DNA from: Streptomyces formicae
GTDB taxonomy: Bacteria; Actinomycetota; Actinomycetes; Streptomycetales; Streptomycetaceae
Direction of reading: 5' to 3'
Length of the DNA: 64,000 nt
Assembly: GCF_022647665.1 (NCBI RefSeq)
Contig: NZ_CP071872.1
Coordinates: forward strand, 372,001-436,000
Each line of letters starts with the position of its first letter. Positions within the stretch are counted from its first letter, which is position 1. Made by a program: the position numbers and the translations under genes. Shown here one piece after another: positions 8,620-16,550 of the stretch. The notes under the pieces are model-generated. The model worked only from the letters and a program-made list of their open reading frames with translations, had not been told where the DNA came from and searched no databases.

Positions 8620-9540
8620 ATGCAAGCCATCGCTGTTTCGGACCGTGCCGCCGGTATCGCCGGGCTGTCCCTGACGGACCTGCCGTACCCCCACGCGGCC
8701 GAGAACGACGTCATCGTGCGGGTGCACGCTGCGGGCTTCACACCCGGCGAGCTGGACTGGCCGGGCACCTGGACCGATCGCTCGGGCCGCGACCGTACGC
8801 CGAGCGTGCCCGGGCACGAGGTGTCGGGCGTCGTCGTCGAGCTGGGGTACGGCACCACCGGCCTGACTGTCGGCCAGCGGGTGTTCGGTCCGACCGACTG
8901 GGCCCGCAACGGCTCGCTCGCCGAGCACGTCGCGGTGGAGGCCCGCAACCTCGCTCCGCTGCCGGCGGACGTCGACCACACCGTGGCCGCCGCGCTGCCG
9001 ATCTCCGGCCTGACCGCCTGGCAGGGCCTGTTCGACCACGGCCGCCTCACCACGGGCCAGACCGTCCTGATCCACGGCGCCGCGGGCGGCGTCGGATCGA
9101 TCGCGGTGCAGCTCGCCCGCGAGGCCGGCGCCCGTGTCATCGGCACCGGCCGGTCCGCCGACCGGGACATGGCACTCGCACTCGGCGCCGACGCCTTCCT
9201 CGACCTTCAGACCGAGACGCTGGAGAATGTCGGCGAGGTCGACGTCGTGCTCGACGTGATCGGCGGAGAAGTCCTCGACCGCTCGGCCGCCCTGGTGCGG
9301 GCCGGCGGCACGCTCGTCACCATCGCCATGCCGCCCGAGGTCCGGCCCAAGGACGGGCGGGCCGTCTTCTTCGTCGTCGAACCCGACCGCGCCCGGCTCG
9401 CCGACCTCGCCACGCGGCTGAGGGACGGCCGACTCAAGCCGGTCGTCGGTGCCGTACGGCCGCTCGCCGAAGCAGTCGCCGCATTCGCCCCGGCCACGCG
9501 CACCCCAGGCAAGACGATCATCCGCGTCGCCGAGGACTGA
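8620..9540 (+). CDS. NADP-dependent zinc-free alcohol dehydrogenase / quinone reductase
   Basis: Medium-chain dehydrogenase/reductase of the quinone-oxidoreductase branch, 306 aa. An N-terminal GroES-like domain carries VPGHEVSGVV, and a Rossmann domain carries the nucleotide-binding sequence IHGAAGGVGSIAVQLA near residues 148-163. The zinc-binding cysteines of true alcohol dehydrogenases are absent. The ATG is preceded by aagga. It is followed 51 bp later by an AhpD-like gene on the same strand, so the pair is likely one operon dealing with reactive carbonyls, quinones or peroxides. The specific substrate is unknown. Confidence 0.85.
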   Translation: MQAIAVSDRAAGIAGLSLTDLPYPHAAENDVIVRVHAAGFTPGELDWPGTWTDRSGRDRTPSVPGHEVSGVVVELGYGTTGLTVGQRVFGPTDWARNGSLAEHVAVEARNLAPLPADVDHTVAAALPISGLTAWQGLFDHGRLTTGQTVLIHGAAGGVGSIAVQLAREAGARVIGTGRSADRDMALALGADAFLDLQTETLENVGEVDVVLDVIGGEVLDRSAALVRAGGTLVTIAMPPEVRPKDGRAVFFVVEPDRARLADLATRLRDGRLKPVVGAVRPLAEAVAAFAPATRTPGKTIIRVAED

Positions 9541-9591
9541 ACACGAACCTGCATCCCGCGGCGCAGGTCGCACGAACGAATCGAAGGAACC

Positions 9592-10050
9592 ATGACGAAC
9601 ACGCAACGCGTCAACATCGGAAAGCAGCACCCGGCCGCCTACAAGGCCCTCATCGCCCTGTCGGCGGAAGTGGAGGGGAAAGCCGCCGCTGCGGGCCTTG
9701 ACCCGCTCCTGGTCGAGCTTTTGAAGATCCGTGCCTCCCAGATCAACGGCTGCGCGTACTGCCTGCGCATGCACACGCGCGACGCTCTCAAGAAGGGCGA
9801 GAGCCCGGACCGGATCGCCGTGCTGCCGGCGTGGGAAGAGACCGGCTACTTCTCCGAGACCGACCGCGCCGCCTTCCGGCTGACCGAGGCGATCACACGC
9901 GTGTCGGACGGGCACGTCAGCGACGAGGACTACGGCGCCGCAGCGGGCGTACTCACCGCGGAACAGGTCTCGGCGGTGGCCTGGCTGGCAACGGTGATGA
10001 ACGCCTTCAACCGCGTCGCGATCACCAGCCGGTACCCCGTCGGCGACTGA
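9592..10050 (+). CDS. Carboxymuconolactone decarboxylase family, AhpD-like protein
   Basis: Protein of 152 aa with the AhpD signature INGCAYCLRMHTRDALKKG: the two redox cysteines (CAYC) and the following histidine are intact. Family members are alkylhydroperoxidase-like reductases, or less often decarboxylases, acting in the cytoplasm. It sits directly behind the quinone-reductase-like gene, with a ribosome binding site (gaagga) seven bases before the ATG. The conserved CxxC favours a peroxidase-like redox role over decarboxylation. Confidence 0.87.
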   Translation: MTNTQRVNIGKQHPAAYKALIALSAEVEGKAAAAGLDPLLVELLKIRASQINGCAYCLRMHTRDALKKGESPDRIAVLPAWEETGYFSETDRAAFRLTEAITRVSDGHVSDEDYGAAAGVLTAEQVSAVAWLATVMNAFNRVAITSRYPVGD

Positions 10051-10064
10051 CCTCGACACCCCAC

Positions 10065-10112
10065 AGGACGCATCCGAGGACGCATCCGAGGACGCATCCG
10101 AGGACGCATCCC
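10065..10112. repeat. 12-bp tandem repeat, four copies
   Basis: Four head-to-tail copies of aggacgcatccg, the last with one change, directly after the AhpD-like gene in the gap between two converging genes. It is non-coding and looks like slipped-strand expansion. The copies are direct without spacers, so it is not a CRISPR array. Confidence 0.8.
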
Positions 10113-10159
10113 AGGGCGCAGTGAGCGCCGGACGTCGCCCTGACGTCGGCCGGGCGCGC

Positions 10160-11632
10160 CTACCCGCGGTACGCCTCCATCAGCCGCAGCCACACTTCGC
10201 TGATCGTCGGGAAAGCGGGGACGGCGTGCCACAGCCGTTCGACGGGTACCTCACTGACGACCGCGATGGTCGCGGAGTACAGCAGTTCCCCGACGCCGGG
10301 GCCCACGAAGGTGACACCGACCAGGGTGCCGCGGTCCAGATCGACCACCATGCGGGCCTTGCCGCGGTATCCCTCCGCGTACTGGATCGCGCCGGCCACG
10401 CTGCCGAAGTCGTTGTCCACCACCTTGACCCGGCGCCCGGAGCGTTCCGCCTCCCGCGCGCTCAGGCCGACGGCCGCGACCTCGGGGTCGGTGAAGACCA
10501 CTTGGGGCACGGCCTCGCTGTCGGCGGTCGCGACGTGCGTGCCCCACCGGCTTTCGTCGACCGGTCGGCCGTTGACGCGCGCCCCGATCACGGCGCCCGC
10601 GATCCGGGCCTGGTACTTGCCCTGATGCGTCATCAGGGCGCGGTGGTTGACGTCGCCGACGGCGTAGAGCCAGCCGTCCTCGACGGCGCTGACCCGGAAG
10701 GTGTCGTCGACCTTCAGCCAGTCGCCCGGGGTGAGACCGATGGTCTCCAGGCCGATGTCGCCGGTACGCGGCTGCCGTCCGGTCGCGAACAGGATCTCGT
10801 CGGCGGCCAGTTGCCCGCCGTCCGCCAGTGTGATGCGGACCTCGCCGTCGGGCCCGTCCTCGCGCGCCACGGACGCGACGGCGGTCCCGAAGCGCACGTC
10901 TGCGCCTGCCTCGCGCAACCCTTCCGCGACCAACTCCCCGGCGAACGGCTCCATCCGCGACAGCAGACCGCCGCCCCGGACCAGCATGGTCACCTCGGCA
11001 CCGAGCGCACGCCAGGCGGTGGCCATTTCGACGGCCACGACGCCCCCGCCGACCACGACGAGACGCCCCGGCACCGCATCGGCACTCGTGGCCTCACGAC
11101 TGGTCCAAGGACGCACCTCGTCCAGACGGGGAAGGTCCGGCAGCGCCGCGCCGGTGCCGGTGCAGACGGCGACCACATGCCGGGCACCGAGGCGCACGGT
11201 GCCTCCGTCGGGGGTGGTCACGACCACCTGGCGTGGACCGTCGAGGCGGCCATGGCCTCGTACGAGGTCGACGGAGACCGAGTTCAGCCATTCGACCTGG
11301 TCCTCGTCCTGCCAGTGGTTGACCATGTCGTCGCGATGAGCGAGGACCGCGGGTACGTCCAGCGGCCCCGCCACGGCCTTCTTCAGCCCCGGCACGCGGC
11401 GCGCATCCGCCCGCGCCAGAACGGGCCGGAGCAGCGCCTTGCTGGGCTCGCACGCCCAGAACGAGCACTCGCCACCGATCAGCTCACCCTCCACGATCAC
11501 GGTGCTGAGCCCCGCGGCGCTGGTCCTGTCGGCCACGTTCTCACCGACGGGGCCCGCGCCGATGACGACGACGTCGTATGTGCGGGAGGTGTCGTTCACT
11601 GCTGCTCCCTGCGTCTGCGTCCCGTTCCTCAT
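10160..11632 (-). CDS. FAD-dependent pyridine nucleotide-disulfide oxidoreductase
   Basis: Class-I flavoprotein disulfide reductase, related to dihydrolipoamide dehydrogenase and mercuric reductase, 490 aa. The FAD-binding VVVIGAGPVGENVA lies near residues 21-35. The redox-active pair Cys56 and Cys61 sits in GGECSFWACEPSK with the standard spacing. The NAD(P)-binding GGGVVAVE and the second FAD motif (YAVGDV) follow, and the C-terminal dimer interface is present. Its start codon overlaps the stop of the upstream VOC gene by four bases (ATGA), so the two are translationally coupled. A GTG at 11599 is an alternative start that would remove an 11-residue N-terminal tail. The physiological substrate is unknown. 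Confidence 0.85.
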   Translation of the reverse strand: MRNGTQTQGAAVNDTSRTYDVVVIGAGPVGENVADRTSAAGLSTVIVEGELIGGECSFWACEPSKALLRPVLARADARRVPGLKKAVAGPLDVPAVLAHRDDMVNHWQDEDQVEWLNSVSVDLVRGHGRLDGPRQVVVTTPDGGTVRLGARHVVAVCTGTGAALPDLPRLDEVRPWTSREATSADAVPGRLVVVGGGVVAVEMATAWRALGAEVTMLVRGGGLLSRMEPFAGELVAEGLREAGADVRFGTAVASVAREDGPDGEVRITLADGGQLAADEILFATGRQPRTGDIGLETIGLTPGDWLKVDDTFRVSAVEDGWLYAVGDVNHRALMTHQGKYQARIAGAVIGARVNGRPVDESRWGTHVATADSEAVPQVVFTDPEVAAVGLSAREAERSGRRVKVVDNDFGSVAGAIQYAEGYRGKARMVVDLDRGTLVGVTFVGPGVGELLYSATIAVVSEVPVERLWHAVPAFPTISEVWLRLMEAYRG

Positions 11633-12072
11633 CGTCCGGGAAGCCGGGTCGTCACTTCCTGGAGCACCCAGCCGTTGCCGTCCGGGTCGCTGAACGAGGC
11701 GAACGAGCCGTAACTCTCGCGCTCGGGCTCGGGGCCGCTGACCCGTCCTTCCTCCCCGGCGTGATGGAAGACACCGCCGGCGTCATGGAACACCTCGCTC
11801 ATGTCGGCTCCCCGTTCCACGAGTTCGGCTCGGGCCGCCACGACGTCGTCGACGATCAGATGCAGCCCCTGGACCGAGCCCGGCGCCGCGGTTGTCACCC
11901 CGTTGCCGAAGAGGATCGAGCACTGTGATCCCGGTGGCGTCAGATGCACCACCCGAAAGCCCCTGTCGCCCGAGTAGTCGACATCCATGCGGAAGCCCAG
12001 CCCCTCGTAGAAGGCCTTGGCGCGGTCGACGTCGGAGACGGGCAGTACGACGACTTCGAGCTTCAGATCCAT
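11629..12072 (-). CDS. VOC (glyoxalase/bleomycin-resistance-like) protein
   Basis: Vicinal-oxygen-chelate fold protein, 147 aa. The start MDLKLEVVVLPVSDVDRAKAFYE is the usual first beta-alpha unit, and the end FSDPDGNGWVLQEV is the usual last strand with its metal-type glutamate. An in-frame codon further upstream (12141) exists, but the ATG at 12072 fits the family and has ggaaag in front. It is the first gene of a two-gene operon with the flavin disulfide reductase. Such proteins bind or isomerise small reactive compounds; the ligand cannot be told from sequence. Confidence 0.82.
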   Translation of the reverse strand: MDLKLEVVVLPVSDVDRAKAFYEGLGFRMDVDYSGDRGFRVVHLTPPGSQCSILFGNGVTTAAPGSVQGLHLIVDDVVAARAELVERGADMSEVFHDAGGVFHHAGEEGRVSGPEPERESYGSFASFSDPDGNGWVLQEVTTRLPGR

Positions 12073-12504
12073 GTGGCCACCACTTTCCACGACGGCCGCG
12101 CCAGGTGACCGCGGCCGCAGACGAGACGTGGATCGCTTCACCAGTCATGGACCCCACCATCGACCGGGGATTTCCATGACGTGGTGGGTGCCGATACCGC
12201 CTTTCGCCCCGGACCGGCCCGAGACTCCCACGGCGAAGCGCTACTCCATAGATCAATCTCTTTCGAGCCTAGCAATATGCTCCGCCGGACGCCTTCCAGC
12301 GGAGAAGGTGCCTTATGCGGCCAGGTGAATGAGTGGCCGGCGGCCCGCATGACTGAGCCGGACTTCTGGCCCGTGCGGAGCGCTCCTCAATAGTTGGGCT
12401 TGCCATCGACCCGGAACCCTCGATGAAGGCATCCTGAGGTACTTCGCCCCAGACGGGAGTCGGCAGGAGATCGCAAGCCCGATCATCCGTCAGGAAGGTG
12501 GAAG
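12073..12504. other. Gap upstream of the VOC/flavoprotein operon
   Basis: About 430 bp between the end of the protease gene and the start of the VOC gene. It has an AT-rich patch near 12245-12285 (atagatcaatctctttcgag) that could hold the operon's promoter. The short open frames here have no recognisable product. Confidence 0.4.
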
Positions 12505-13643
12505 CTAAGGCCAGTTCGTGCGTCCCCACGCAACAAGTCTGGACATGCCGGGGCCGCCGGCTGCGACGTTGATGGGGCCCATATCCTCGTCTTCCGCCTG
12601 GTACCCGGATTGAACCGCGGTGATGCGGGGCTGGCCCTCACCGAAGAAGGCGAACAGAGGGCCGCCGGAGTTGCCTTTGGTGGTGTCGCCGTAATGCTCG
12701 ATCTCGAGGCCTCCGTTGATGTCGTCATCAGTGTCTTCGACCGCGATGAAACCCTGGAGGCTGGCTCCCAGGAACCACATGTTGATGGGATAGCCCATGT
12801 TGTTCCAGAACCCCTGACCGTTCCATGCGGGGTTGTAGGTCTTGGTGCCGAAGTGACCGAGTCGATCCACGGTCCCAAGCGGTTCGTAGAGTCGGCAGAT
12901 GGCCCAGTCGTACCCCGCCGATTCCCCACCCGAGAGGTCCGGATTGTAGCCCTGCACGTCCGACACGTAGGACCGGACGCCGGCGCCGTGGAGGGACTGG
13001 CCGTTATAGTACGCGGGCACGAAACGCATCCACCACTCTTCGGATTGCCAAGGGACAACATGGCCGGCCGTGAGGACAAGGCGGTCACCGACGAGCGCTC
13101 CTGAACCGTGATTCCCCTCGTTGTTCACGATCTTTCCTACATTGCCCCAGGGGAAGCTCGTCTCGGCCAGATCCGACCGGCCTTCGGGGGAAAGACGGCT
13201 TCGGGCTGGATCAAGCCGCCCCTCAGGCGCCGGATCGGCTCTTCTCTGCGGCTGGGAAGCAAGCGTGGCACATAGAACATGTCGAGCCACTCGGGACGGC
13301 AGGCACACAGATCCACGTTGGGATCGATCTCGGACAACAGCTCTTCCGGGAGGCTGCGCGTAGCCGTCCTGCCGGGCAGGGCAACGTCGCCTTCGGGCCC
13401 GACGTGCACATCGACACGCCACATATTCTCCCCGGCCTCATCCATGCGGCGGACCACTGGCTCTGGAGGGCTTCCATCGGCGATGACGTGTATGCGCTTG
13501 TGATTGGCGAGCTCCACCATGGCCGGGGGCGGTTCGCCGGTTCCCAGACTCGGCCGCAACTGTGCGAGTTCAAATGGCGTCAGCGGCCGCTCGCCCTCTT
13601 CGGCCAGTGGCAGGCGATCCACGGTCCGCTTCTTGGTTGACAT
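12505..13643 (-). pseudogene. Trypsin-like serine protease gene with a single-base frameshift
   Basis: Read as one gene with one extra base, this encodes a 379-residue chymotrypsin-fold peptidase. The start is the ATG at 13643, with a strong cggagg seven bases upstream. The first about 150 residues are an N-terminal region with no signal peptide or known fold. The reading frame then changes at the run of five G on the + strand (13186-13190). Restoring a sixth joins the upstream FPP to the downstream EGRSDLAETSFPWGN smoothly. The downstream frame has the complete catalytic triad: His in TAGHVV, Asp in GYDWAI, Ser in GNSGGP. As written, the protein would stop after about 168 residues, before the protease domain. 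It may be a real mutation, slippage-prone regulation, or a homopolymer error in the assembly. Confidence 0.75.
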
Positions 13644-13922
13644 GGTGTGCCTCCGAGGAGACGGGGAGACGAATTGCGCTTCGCTGCCGCTGGCGACAGC
13701 CAGTCGCGCGAGCTGATGCCCCGCCAACCGCGCACCGGCATACCCGGGGTGGCGACTGGAGGACGCTGAGAGGAGCCCACACACACCCGCATCGAGTGTC
13801 CGGTCGGTTTGCTCATCGCCGAGGCGTAGCGGTGCCGACGTGTCAAAGCTCTCTTTCAGGACACCACTGATCAGCCGAAGTCGCATCCTCGCCCCCAGAC
13901 GAGCCGATCACGAGGGGTAGCC

Positions 13923-14885
13923 ATGGGCTACGGCGAGAAGCGCGCCACGCTGCCGCGGTCGGTACTGGATTGCACCTGGCGTGCTCCGCATGGTGGTGGA
14001 TGCCAACGGCGCCGCGATCCGATTTGCCACCAAGCGCGAGGCCGCGAAGGCAGCGGACGGCGCGGAGGGCAAGGTCAGAGAGGTCTGCTATCGCGACCCC
14101 GAACGCCGGTAAGGAAACCTTCGGCTGAGTACATGAACGGCTGTTATGCGGCACAGGAGTTGGCCGCACCCAGCATGCAGAACTACAAGCGGCTCGCCGA
14201 TGCCGTGGATGAAGGACTTCGTGACGCCAACCCGGCCACCCAGCTGAGAGGCCGAGGCGAGCGCGCGGCCTCGCAAGCCATGTCGCCCGTACCGAGTCGG
14301 CACCCTGCCCGTGTCACTAGCAGGCCTACGTGTTTCGTGGCCACGGTCTCGAACATGCTGAACCGGCCGGGCGCGGGCGTGGACCGGACGTGAAATAGGG
14401 TGGAGACAGCCATCGCGGACCTCGGCTACGTCCGTGCGGCCGGCCGGCGGAGACGGCGGCGCACTGGCGGCGGACCGGATTTGCGATCTGGCTGATACCC
14501 GAAAGGCCCCCGCAGGAGCCGCGCCCTGTGCCGGTGATGGCGGACCCCTGGCCGGGAGTGCCGGCGTGGGGCCAGGAACGCCTCTGGCCGTGCGGACGCG
14601 TGCTGGTTGCCGATCGCGCGAGGCCTCACTCCGCATGGGCTCAGGCACTCCCATAAGACGGTCATGGAGGAGCTCGGAATCCCGTCCAAGCTCCTGGACG
14701 AACGCATGGGACACGAGGACGGTTCGGTGCAGGCGCGCTGCTCGCACATCACCGCGCGGATGAGGAATCGGCTCATGGATGAACTGACCGAGCAGTGGGA
14801 GGAATCGTTGGAGGCGCGGTTGGCCATGCATCCCCGGTCCCCGGTGCGTGCACTCGATGCCTTGCCGAGAGCGCGCCAGGGGTGA
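13923..14885 (+). pseudogene. Decayed tyrosine integrase of an integrative element
   Basis: Fragments of one actinobacterial phage/ICE-type integrase are recognisable across three frames. The N-terminus begins at the ATG at 13923 (MGYGEKR), continues in another frame as VVDANGAAIRFATKREAAKAA, and later as CYAAQELAAPSMQNYKR and AVDEGLRDANPATQLRGRG. The C-terminus at 14604-14885 keeps ARGLTPHGLRHSHKT, with the HxLRH box, and RMGHEDGSVQA, the usual context of the catalytic tyrosine region, where YSH has become CSH. About half of the catalytic domain is missing and several frameshifts and deletions are present, so it is inactive. It ends 115 bp before a tRNA-Pro 3'-end copy, the normal place for such an integrase. 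Confidence 0.82.
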
Positions 14886-14948
14886 CGCTCGGGGAGTGGA
14901 TTTCCTTGATCTACTCCCCGTTCACTCCCCAGAGGCCCCGAGGAACGA

Positions 14949-14987
14949 ATCAGGGCCGGTTCCCCGTGAAGGAAAACCGGCCCTGAT
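14949..14987. terminator. Hairpin between integrase remnant and att copy
   Basis: A 13-bp perfect inverted repeat (14949-14961 with 14975-14987) with a 13-base loop, fourteen bases before the tRNA-Pro fragment. On the minus strand it lies just downstream of the tRNA 3' end. It therefore looks like the tRNA's own terminator, carried along at integration. Confidence 0.75.
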
Positions 14988-15000
14988 CTGGTGTTTCACT

Positions 15001-15043
15001 GTCGGGGTGGCGGGATTTGAACCCACGACCTCTTCGTCCCGAA
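15001..15043 (-). other. attachment site: 3' end of tRNA-Pro(CGG), copy a
   Basis: On the minus strand these 43 bases match the 3' part of an actinobacterial tRNA-Pro, from the anticodon loop (reading CGG) through the T-arm ggttcaaatcccgcc to the acceptor end. The 5' half of a tRNA does not follow, so this is an att remnant, not a working tRNA. The identical 43 bases occur again at 21104-21146. To its right (about 15150-15170) are two close copies of a tttggcccc motif that may be integrase arm sites. Confidence 0.82.
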
Positions 15044-15201
15044 CGCGATTTGGTGACCCCGTGGCCTTGATTCTGGGCCCCTGAGCAGGTCGTTCATCTC
15101 CGGCACCGTCCATTACAGTCCGGGGCTGTCCTGGTGCGTCTGCCTCGTTTGGCCCCCTGTTTGGCCCCCACCGCTGGCAGCGAGCTGACTGACCGACCGG
15201 T

Positions 15202-15291
15202 GTCCGCCCGCCCCTTCCTGTCAGGTCCGCTACTTCCGCTACCTCCGCTACCGCGCAGGTCAGAGGCATGATCGAGGTAGCGGATAGGGGT
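15202..15291. repeat. Inverted repeat, left copy (90 bp)
   Basis: Left member of an imperfect inverted repeat whose partner is 15931-16011. The two copies are identical except for one extra 9-bp unit (ttccgctac) here. The sequence is built of short ccgctac / gtagcgg iterons. The repeat starts exactly where the recognisable VapC coding sequence ends, so it may be a recombination or insertion joint. Confidence 0.8.
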
Positions 15292-15440
15292 GCCGATGAG
15301 GTGACAGGCTTCCGCAATGACCGGCGCCGGGATCACCAGGTTGCGGGGATGGACGCTGTCGTACCAGCGGGCGCATGCCGCGTGGTGGGCGTCGTCAGCG
15401 TCCGCCAGGGCCACGAGCGGGCCGTGTCGACCACGATCAC
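15292..15440 (-). pseudogene. Broken VapC-type PIN toxin
   Basis: The N-terminal third of a PIN-domain ribonuclease. It starts with the GTG at 15440, overlapping the antitoxin stop by four bases, and begins VIVVDT. One base is missing in the G/C run at 15419-15423; restoring it continues the frame to PLVALADADDAHHAACARWYDSVHPR and onward to PAPVIAEACHLIGT, where similarity stops at the inverted repeat. The first catalytic aspartate (VVDT) is present but the later acidic residues of the PIN site are missing. The toxin is dead through both a frameshift and a truncation. Confidence 0.72.
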
Positions 15441-15640
15441 TCGCCGAAGCCTGTCTCCCGCAGGATCTCGTCCGCGCGGGCGGACGTGTCGGAGTACCCG
15501 GTGCGGCCCATGCCGATGAAGGCAGGGCGCGCAGGGCGGGAGGTCTGCTCTATGAACGGCCGCAGGCTCTGCGCAACGGCGTCGATGTCGTCGTCCGTCA
15601 CGCGATCGATGAGCGCATGCAGCTCTTCCCGTGTCGTCAT
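15437..15640 (-). CDS. Antitoxin partner of the broken VapC
   Basis: Protein of 67 aa with a helical N-terminus (TTREELHALIDRVTDDDIDAV) and a basic, flexible tail. This is the make-up of small type II antitoxins that neutralise PIN toxins in Streptomyces. It precedes the VapC remnant with a GTGA overlap, the usual operon arrangement. With its toxin destroyed it is an orphan antitoxin. The assignment rests on the neighbour and general pattern, not on a distinctive DNA-binding motif. Confidence 0.6.
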   Translation of the reverse strand: MTTREELHALIDRVTDDDIDAVAQSLRPFIEQTSRPARPAFIGMGRTGYSDTSARADEILRETGFGE

Positions 15641-15715
15641 GGTCTCAGGGTAGCCATGTCGGTTCCGCTGGCGGCTTGACCCGGGGCTGAAGGCCCACTG
15701 GTGATAGCAGCGGAA

Positions 15716-15731
15716 CCGCTAACGTTAGCGG
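15716..15731. promoter_or_regulatory. 16-bp perfect palindrome, candidate operator
   Basis: ccgctaacgttagcgg is a perfect palindrome. It is flanked by a further inverted pair, agcagcg (15706-15712) and cgctgct (15732-15738). It lies 76 bases upstream of the antitoxin start, so it is a candidate operator for the antitoxin or for the nearby GntR protein. The flanking sequence (gttagcggg near 15774) repeats half of it. Confidence 0.45.
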
Positions 15732-15930
15732 CGCTGCTAGCGCCTCAGACTGGCGATGATCAGCGAATTAGCCGTTAGCGGGCACCTGCGCCGGAAGCCT
15801 GGAAACCCGCCTGGTGAGGCAACCCGGGGCCTGCTTCGACGGCCGCTATCACGCTCACGGCACGCAGAGTTGGGCCACTTGACGCGCCCACGGAGAACGT
15901 GGCCAGGTAGCGGACTCATCCGCTACCGCT

Positions 15931-16011
15931 ACCCCTATCCGCTACCTCGATCATGCCTCTGACCTGCGCGGTAGCGGAGGTAGCGGACCTGACAGGAAGG
16001 GGCGGGCGGAC
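15931..16011. repeat. Inverted repeat, right copy (81 bp)
   Basis: Right member of the inverted repeat described at 15202-15291, in opposite orientation and one 9-bp unit shorter. It lies just downstream of the GntR regulator gene. Additional ccgctac iterons extend to its left (15919-15931). Confidence 0.8.
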
Positions 16012-16026
16012 GTCGGTCCGCTCGGA

Positions 16027-16392
16027 TCAGGCGTTCCGCTCGGTCTCCAGCCGGGCTAGGCGGTCGGAGAGTTCCTTGACGGCCGTGTCGAGGTACTCGA
16101 CGCGGCTGACGAGTACGTCGTACTCGGCAGGCATCAGCGAAGCGCTGCTTGTGGAGTCAGGCCGAGACCGTACGAAGGTGCCGCGCCCGGAGACTGCCTG
16201 GACAAGTCCTTCAGAGCGAAGGATGTCCATCGCTGCCTGAGCGGTGCCCACGGCTACGCCGTACTGCTCAGCCAGGCGGCGGATCGCGGGGAGCTTGCTT
16301 CCGGATGTCAGCTCACCGGTCCGGATGGCTGTGCGCAGCGAAGCTGCCAGTTGACGTGAGGGCGGTCGCGGATCTTCAGCGTTGATGGACAT
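16027..16392 (-). CDS. GntR-family transcriptional regulator, short
   Basis: Repressor-type DNA-binding protein, 121 aa. The winged-helix occupies residues 10-75: PPSRQLAASLRTAIRTGEL, KLPAIRRLAEQYGVAVGTAQ and GLVQAVSGRGTFV, the classic GntR order. Instead of an effector domain it ends in a coiled-coil-like helix (VEYLDTAVKELSDRLARLE), as in small GntR regulators of integrative elements such as KorSA. It is divergent from the XRE gene at 16551 with an inverted repeat between them, so it probably controls that promoter and its own. The ATG at 16392 is preferred over the GTG at 16398. Confidence 0.82.
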   Translation of the reverse strand: MSINAEDPRPPSRQLAASLRTAIRTGELTSGSKLPAIRRLAEQYGVAVGTAQAAMDILRSEGLVQAVSGRGTFVRSRPDSTSSASLMPAEYDVLVSRVEYLDTAVKELSDRLARLETERNA

Positions 16393-16449
16393 GGTCACAG
16401 CCTATGAGAGCGACTTAGGACGCTCAAGACTCTTGTCACTGTATCTGGC

Positions 16450-16467
16450 AAGTGTATTGTGACACTT
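16450..16467. promoter_or_regulatory. Operator-like inverted repeat in divergent promoter region
   Basis: aagtgt and acactt (16450-16455 and 16462-16467) form a dyad with a 6-base spacer, in an AT-rich 158-bp region between the divergent GntR and XRE genes. This is the expected place for the GntR binding site, overlapping the promoter. Confidence 0.5.
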
Positions 16468-16550
16468 GAAACACTCCTTGTTGTGAGGGGTGGCGGCACC
16501 CACCGCCAAGCAGAAGCGCCACCCCATGGAACCCCGAAGGGACTTCCATC

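Noticed and set aside
8370..9170. Long minus-strand open frame upstream of the small membrane protein
   Set aside because: It is antisense to the well-supported oxidoreductase gene, and its residue pattern (Ser/Pro/Arg-rich) is that of a GC-rich shadow frame. Only the last 74 codons look real.
10065..10112. Four tandem 12-bp units that could look like a CRISPR array
   Set aside because: The units are contiguous with no spacers and are far too short; there are no cas genes nearby.
13644..13886. Upstream extension of the protease frame to 13886
   Set aside because: The ATG at 13643 has a strong RBS; the upstream residues are Ser/Ala/Arg-rich without family similarity.
15001..15080. Functional tRNA-Pro gene on the minus strand
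   Set aside because: Only the 3' half is tRNA-like; the sequence to its right cannot form a D-arm or pair with the acceptor strand.
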